Assembly: GCA_963691815.1 (NCBI GenBank)
Contig: OY829662.1
Location: forward strand, 23,525,562-23,589,561
Direction of reading: 5' to 3'
Origin: Echiichthys vipera
Taxonomy: Eukaryota; Chordata; Actinopteri; Perciformes; Trachinidae
Length of the DNA stretch: 64,000 bases
Of the stretch, positions 58,035 to 64,000 are shown in pieces. Below the pieces are notes generated by a model, which saw only the letters and a list, made by a program, of their open reading frames with translations, was not told the origin of the DNA and searched no databases. Every line of letters starts with the position of its first letter. The first letter of the stretch is position 1. Both the position numbers and the translations under genes were made by a program.

Positions 58035-58164
58035 TGAATATGTTTGGCTATATTTGGCTGTCATACAGTTTGATATGTAAGTCATTTCAGTATCAACATA
58101 TGAGCAGCAGTCAGTTTGCATAGTGGGATAGAGAGCTTGAATGCATGTGGCTACTTTCCCATCA

Positions 58165-58260
58165 CGCTGATTGGCTGCATTAGCTAAGCCCCGCCCCTAT
58201 GTCGACACGTATTGTTGCTTCGCCGATAATAAAAGATGGCGACCGGACCCGCGTAAATTG
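58165..58260 (+). promoter_or_regulatory. hmgxb4: hmgxb4 promoter: CCAAT, GC box, YY1 site
   Basis: In order: inverted CCAAT (ATTGG, 58170-58174), GC box GCCCCGCCCC (58188-58197), and AAGATGGCGAC (58233-58243), a YY1-type element often found at the start of TATA-less genes. Transcription probably begins near 58235-58260. The spacer to the coding start (58261-59023) should hold a noncoding exon and an intron ending at the acceptor TTCACAG before 58956. Confidence 0.6.
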
Positions 58261-59023
58261 GAGAGCCTATAGAGGTAGTAAAATTTAATAAACATATTAT
58301 TTTCTCTCTTCCTGATGTTTATAAACAACACATTCTATCACCCCAGAGGAGATGAAGACATGAGCAGAGTTGAACGCATGTTTGCCACTGTATTTTATGC
58401 TCTGAGGCGACCGCGGCCTAGCTGTGGGTGCCAGCCTCGGGCTTTCCTGGGTTGCTTTCACCGGCAAGCATGAGGGCACGCTCAGCGAGAAGCGTTCCAG
58501 TGCTGGGAGTGTTGGGAAGCTAAGTGAATGGAGAGGGGGTGTGTTTGTGTATCTTTATGAAAGTAGGCGGGAGTTTGTTAAGCTATCCTTGTAGTACTCC
58601 CTTGTAGGTTACCATATAATTCATGTGTTATAATGCAACTTGTGTCTGTTTTTCCTCAAGAAGTAGCCAGTCATTGTGCACTTCTCCACTTTTGTGCTTT
58701 TCAGTCCAGGTTAACTGGCCGTCCAGCTCAGTGTGTTGGACTAAGCGCGAATAGTTGTAGCAACCTAGTAGCTATTTAGGTGTAATTACCTTTTTTATGT
58801 CTAGGTAAGTAACAAGATGCGACATATGAAGACAAATGGACAGCGGGTTTCCACTTTGTTACTGTGTAACATTAAACTGCTCTGATTCCGTTTTTTTCAG
58901 AATGGTATCTGTACCCTAACTTGCAATTGATCTTGGTTTGTATTGTTGTTCACAGGTTAGTATCCTGCCTTATGTTGCCCGTGACACACTGTGACAAATA
59001 ACCGTGTTGACAAAGGAGGAGCC

Positions 59024-62000
59024 ATGGCTTTTGAAGAGATCAAAAATAAAGGAGGAATGGGTAATGTCTCCCTGTAAACTGCATGTCATTTTATTGTGTT
59101 CCTACTGGACAGGCTTATCAAACATGCTACTTATATTAGTCAGAAAAACATGATAAATTATGATAAATGAAGACATTCAAGTCCTAGTTTGCAAGAAACC
59201 CAGGGTATTTCAAGAGACGTGGATGTAACTACACCCTTAAAAGTGTATTAGTTAGTTATTTATAATTTTATAATAGTTTTTTGGTTTCAGTTTTGTCAAG
59301 TTTTTACCTTAAGGATTATAATACTCGGTTAATTTATTCTAGATGTGGGGATGGAAGGAGACAGAGGCCTTGTCGCTGGTCGTAGCCAGAGAGAGAAAAG
59401 AAGGTCTTACAAGGATCTGTTAAGGGAGGAAGAGGAGATTGCTGCTCAGGTCCGAAAGTCTTCCAAGAAACGTCCCAAAGTAAGTTATTTGTCCACGGTA
59501 ATGGGACCTCAGGGTTTAATGCTGCTAGTTATTGCTAAAGCAATTGTTATTTCATATCAGGATTCAGAACTGTTCATGCTTGGAGGAGACTCGCACAAAA
59601 AGAAGAAGAAACATAGTGATGACTACTATTATAGAGGTGAGAGCTTGATATATTGTAATAATCTAAACTAACATATAATCATTAATTGAAAAAAAAAAAG
59701 ACTCTGCAACTGTAACTCTTTTCTTTTATTGTCCTTGTATCAGACCACGATGGTTCAGGGCCACCTTCTCACAAGAAAAAGCACAAGTCTGCAGACCGCT
59801 CCCCTCCTCTCTCGTCCTCCTCATCCTCCCACCCAACAGACACAGCTATGGGCCTCCTGCAGGCTATCACCTCTCCCCTGGCCACAGGTTCGGACCCCAG
59901 CCCACACTTGCACAAGAAACCCTCCTACCCTCCCTTCTCCTCGCACTCTTCCAAGGACCGCAAACGTGAGAGCAGCGGCGGTGGTGGAAGCAAAGGGAGC
60001 CACTCCTTCTCTCACTCCCGCCCTGTGTCTTCGTCATCATCTTCCTCCAAGAAACAATCCTCTTCTTCCTCAAAGTCGTCTCTGTTCCACGGTGGAGCTA
60101 CCAAAGAGGAACCCTTGACGTTACGTGAGGCTGACGGGCTGAAAATGAAGCTTATCATGTCGCCAGAGAAAGAGGAAGGAGAGAGCTTCCCGTTCACGCC
60201 CCACTCATCCAAAGGAGGTGGAAAGAAAGAGAAGGATAGAGACAGGATGCAGCACTCAAAGTTGCCCAAGAAGAAACTGCAGCAGAATCGAGATCCACTG
60301 CCTGTAGTGGGGAAAGAGGTGGAGGTGGAAGGTAAGATAACCAGGGTTCTAAATTCACTTTTTGGATCACCAGCCAATGTGGCTGGTAACTTTAGAAAGC
60401 CAATCAGAATTTCCACTAGCCAATTTTTCCCGGTGAAAACAAAATAAATTATGAGTGCCACTGAATGCATTTGATCATTTTATTAACATTGTTGGCAGGA
60501 AAAACACATAAGTACAATACATACAACAAAATATACACAGTACGTGCAAACATTTTATTTCAATTTTGGGATTTATCCATCTATATCTACATATTTCTAT
60601 CTATCTAAAATACACACAACAAAATTTACAAAGAAAAGGCAAACATTGTTTTGTAACGGCCATGGTGGCTCTGCAGACAAGACAAACAGCTCTTTACCTT
60701 CATAAACAGATAATCTCCCTCCCACCTGTGTTGAAAGCTCCTGTTTTCCATCTTTCTTTTGGCCGTTTTTGGGGAGGGGTGGATTAAGTTTGTCTGAAGA
60801 GACTGGTAGCATGGATGCTCATGTTTGTCAACAGAAAAGTAGTATGTGCTTTATACTCGCGGGCCAGCTCTCATAGAACCTTGATATGAGCTTGCGGGCC
60901 AAATATAATTACACGTCAAACTCAGGCCCGTGGGCCAGGCCTAAATTTGACGCCCCTGCAGTAGACTTATAAAGTGAATAACATGGTAGTAGTAATTACG
61001 TAGCCTGTCTACATTTATACTAAGTACATTTAGCTAGCTTTTACCCCTAATGCATTTTATTATTAGTATCGTTATGATTTTTTCGATACTACTCTTGTTG
61101 GTTCTTTTTCATCACTAAATGATTGCTTTTAAAGAAAAAAACAAAACAAAAAGGAATTAATTCAGAACAGGGTTAGAATGTATATATATTTTAGCCTAAA
61201 TGTAACTAAATGTTCTTTAGCAAAGTCACTATATAAACTCAATAACATCTAACTGGAAACAAATCTAAAATGCAATTAAATAAATCATTTTCCTGACATC
61301 ACAATACTCTGTGATGTCAATATTGCTGTGTGATCTGTTATACAGGCCATTATGGAGGTGGCATGGGAGATGAAAGCTCTTCATCTGGGGGAGAACTGGA
61401 GGCTGGTGAACTGGTTATAGATGATTCATACACACACCTGTCAAAAAAGAAGAAGAAGAGCAAAAAAAGCAAGAAGAAGAAGGACAAAGAAAAAGACAGA
61501 GATAAGGATAAAAGTGGGAAGGACAAGAAGCACAGCAAAGGATTTGGAGGTTAGTTTACTATTTGTTTATAACAAATAAGTTGTGGTACAACTGAGTTGT
61601 TCTTTTTGTTTATGCGAACTGATGGACATTTGGAAGAATGAACTGAAACACAATTTGCGCATCAATACAATACTTGTCATTACCGTGGCCTTATCCTTGC
61701 ATGACATTCTTCAGACTCGTCGAGGGGCCACAGCCACTCCCATCCCACTGTTACTCACAGCGCTGTCGGTCCAATGTATGCCATGGGCACACCCGTGCCT
61801 CCACACCACCACCAAGGCAATAATGAAGGGCCAGAGAAGAAGAAGAAGATAGAGGAGAAAGATCGGGAAAAGCACGGGAAGAAAAAAGATAAGGTAAGAG
61901 ACTGTTCACTGATATTTCTTGTTGTTGGGTTGGTTGTTAAAGTTACAAAAGCAATTGTTTGCACAAAATCAAAAACTGTACTGACCCTCCTGCAGATACT

Positions 62001-62867
62001 GTTTCTAGGGTTCTCTAACATGAGACCAAAGTCGTTTGGTATCGCTGATGTTGCTTGTTGTTGAGCAAACTAACACGCTTAATATGAGAAATAAATAAGT
62101 AAATGCCTGTTTCATTGCATTTGATTTTCTTGCATTCTTGGTTAATGTCTTTTTCCTCTGTTAGCCCAAGAAGAAGAGCACATCAGCGTATCAGATTTTT
62201 TGTAAGGAGTACAGGGTCAACATAAATGCAGAACAGCCAGGACTAGGTGGGTGATATTATGACATGCAGTGTATGTAGTAACATTAACTGGTCTATTGTC
62301 TGTTCAAGTATCAATAAATACACATTTTTAACAATATGTCGGTGTAATCTGCAGTCTTTGGTGAGCTAAGTAAAAAGTTGGCGGAAGTGTGGAAGGCGAT
62401 GCCAGAGAAAGACAAATTAGTAAGTTTTGCTTTTGGAACTGATATTAAAAAAAGCCTTTGAATAGCCCTGTAATACTTGCAGATGTGGTGATGTCCTGTG
62501 TTGTGATTGTTCTTTGCAGGTGTGGAGGCAGAAAGCTCAGTATCTGCAGCACAAACAGAACAAAGCTGAAGCCACCACAGTCAAACACAAGAGTGCCCCT
62601 GAGGGAAAAAGCAAAGGTATCTTTGACTCTAACATGAACGTTTCCAACTGATCAATTTTCCTCTCACTATCAGCTCTTATAACTGTTATCTTTAAATTGG
62701 TCATGACAGTTGTGGGAACAGGGATGGTGTCCCCGAACAAAGCGCCTGGCACTATGTCCCTGTCCCCTGCACGAATCCCAGATGTTGATCCCATTGATGC
62801 AGCAGCTCACCTGCAGCTACTGGGAGAGTCCCTGTCCCTGATTGGGCATCGGCTACAGGAAACAGAG
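59024..62867 (+). CDS. hmgxb4: HMG box domain-containing protein 4, partial (3' end beyond window)
   Basis: HMGXB4 (HMG2L1) is a nuclear HMG-box protein linked to NURF, Wnt-signalling repression and smooth-muscle gene control. Exons seen: 59024-59060, 59343-59479, 59561-59636, 59744-60331, 61346-61549, 61715-61893, 62165-62246, 62355-62419, 62520-62616, 62710-62867 (1623 nt, 541 codons), all GT-AG and in phase. The ATG has an excellent context (GCC before ATGG). Landmarks: GRSQREKRRSYKDLLREEEE, LTLREADGLKMKLIMSPEKE, SSSGGELEAGELVIDDSY, a long Lys-rich stretch (exons 5-6), and the HMG box at about 408-478 (KKKSTSAYQIFCKEYRVN, then FGELSKKLAEVWKAMPEKDK). Exon 10 ends HLQLLGESLSLIGHRLQETE before a GTAAGT donor. 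The human protein (601 aa) has about 60 more residues here; no matching exon is found before 64000, so it lies outside the window. The Ser/His-rich exon 4 is low complexity. Confidence 0.93.
60340..60430 (+). repeat. Dispersed repeat fragment in hmgxb4 intron 4
   Basis: GGTTCTAAATTCACTTTTTG and CACCAGCCAATGTGGCTGGT form a block I associate with a teleost DNA repeat. It starts 9 bp after the exon 4 donor, so an unspliced reading frame runs through it and can mislead gene prediction. Confidence 0.5.
60850..60963 (-). mobile_element. hAT-like terminal fragment in hmgxb4 intron 4
   Basis: The block ending TTTGACGCCCCTG, with CAAACTCAGGCCCGTGGGCC inside, resembles the terminal region of hAT nonautonomous elements that start CAGGGGCGTCAAA. 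The other end is not visible. Confidence 0.5.
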
Positions 62868-62880
62868 GTAAGTAACCACC

Positions 62881-63855
62881 ATAGACTGTATAAAAAATGG
62901 ACGTAGCCTCTCAGTCAAGGTCTGTTTTTTCAACTTGATCTAATCGTCCTCGCCTACGGGAGTCGCCATCTTGTCGGGCTTCGATTCCTCCTCATTTCCT
63001 CTTACCAAAAAAAGGGGGTTGATGTGACGTAGGGGGGAGGGAGATAAGTCCATCTGGCTGACGTATACTGAAGTAGCCACATTAGCACCACCGCCTGGGA
63101 GCTAGGCTAACGGAACACGTTACTAGATAAACAGGAGTGGGAGTCAATGTTGAGATTTTTTTTCTGGGACTGGGAGGGAACGGGAGTCATTTTTCAAAGC
63201 ATTTATGATCTCTGATTTAAACTGATATTCAACACAGTCCCATGCTCATAGACTGTTAAACACAGACCCTCACAGCCCGAATCCTCCCGCTGCTCCAGAT
63301 TAGCATCTAGTGTATGTGTCATAGATAGCAGGCTGTACTGCAAGTCATGTTGCAAGTATGGCTATTTAATTAGCATAACAGAGCTAACATTAACGCGTGG
63401 TGTTCCTAAACCATCTTGTATGGGTCTTTATGGAAATACCACCACACAGATAACCACAGTCCAGGTCGAGATGTCGTCGTTAGCATGCTAAGGATGCTAA
63501 TCCTGACAACTAGCCTCAGAGGAGAAGTGAGGGCCAGAGGCTAACTGTCACTCAAGACTCACGCCACTAATTATTCCTAAACTTTAACCTCCCATAAAAT
63601 AAAAACAAGCTGGTCCTAAAAAAAAATCACCCCCCATCAGTGTCGTCATGGAGATATGACCTAAACATACAGACTAGAATGTTTTTTGTCCCAGGTCTTA
63701 AACAGGTTTAATGATGTTGGGAAAACAGTCTGTTTAACATGGGGCTCAATGAGAAACTGCTCTATTATGAAACCTGTTCCTAGTGGACACTCAGAGAACT
63801 GTAGTTTTTGGCACTTCCTTATTGGATCAACCAGGAAGTCGCTGTGGTGGGGGCT
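62881..63855 (+). mobile_element. Dispersed nonautonomous repeat, longer copy
   Basis: This is the same family and orientation as 1327-1822. It starts ATAGACTGTATAAAAAATGG and ends with TTTTTGGCACTTCCTTATTG and GGAAGTCGCTGTGGTGGGG. It retains an internal segment of about 455 bp (63060-63515) absent from the left-hand copy. It sits after hmgxb4 exon 10, presumably in intron 10. Confidence 0.7.
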
Positions 63856-64000
63856 TGGTTCCCACATGCATGCATGTGCTGTATCATCAGGCCAATATGC
63901 AGTGGATTTAAACTATAGCTTCTATACAAACTGAAGTTGGCAATTTTATAAAAAAAAAATAGGTTTTTGTCATATTTGCTTAAACTGTCACTCAGACAGA

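Noticed and set aside
60340..60447. Continuation of hmgxb4 exon 4 frame past the donor to a stop at 60447
   Set aside because: A good donor (GGTAAGAT) at 60332 joins in phase to exon 5, and the extra sequence is a dispersed repeat.

Overview
The window is nuclear DNA of a ray-finned fish, most likely a percomorph (spiny-rayed) teleost. The evidence is vertebrate-type multi-exon genes with GT-AG introns, fish-like introns of 80-150 bp mixed with repeat-swollen introns of 1-3 kb, long dinucleotide microsatellites, and many short nonautonomous DNA transposons and LINE/SINE fragments of kinds I associate with teleosts. No species can be named from the sequence alone.

Seven protein-coding genes can be assembled exon by exon. 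In order they are tom1 (+, 7220-15292, endosomal VHS/GAT adaptor), gcat (+, 16682-26032, mitochondrial 2-amino-3-ketobutyrate CoA ligase), mcm5 (+, 28366-36419, replicative helicase subunit), hmox1 (-, 36861-39460, heme oxygenase 1), foxred2 (+, 45451-52574, ER flavoprotein), ankrd54 (+, 53734-57424, ankyrin-repeat shuttling protein) and hmgxb4 (+, from 59024, HMG-box chromatin protein, cut by the right edge of the window). The six complete reading frames close at 465, 427, 737, 272, 684 and 330 codons, and all exon junctions keep phase, so all six look intact. The genes do not form one pathway. Their linkage is conserved synteny: from memory, all seven human orthologues lie on chromosome 22q12-q13.

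Region by region: 1-7000 is intergenic repeat territory (an L2-like LINE remnant with a SINE-like element inside it, a MITE with a TAA target duplication, and a palindromic satellite around a LINE 3' end). 7018-26220 holds tom1 and gcat; their introns carry a (TC)48 tract at a splice acceptor, two long foldback elements, and a nested transposon with a perfect 52-bp palindrome. 28072-39750 holds mcm5 and hmox1 tail to tail, with predicted overlapping 3' ends, an E2F-type site at the mcm5 promoter, and a TATA box plus a stress-response element at the hmox1 promoter. 39760-45440 is a transposon-rich gap with a complete nonautonomous hAT element. 45451-64000 holds foxred2, ankrd54 and hmgxb4, packed head to tail with only about 30-150 bp between one gene's poly(A) signal and the next gene's promoter motifs.

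I see no CRISPR array, operon, tRNA or rRNA gene, or viral insertion, and no convincing new biochemical system. The unusual material is structural: foldback and palindromic transposons, a satellite apparently carried inside a hAT-like element, and microsatellites pressed against splice sites.
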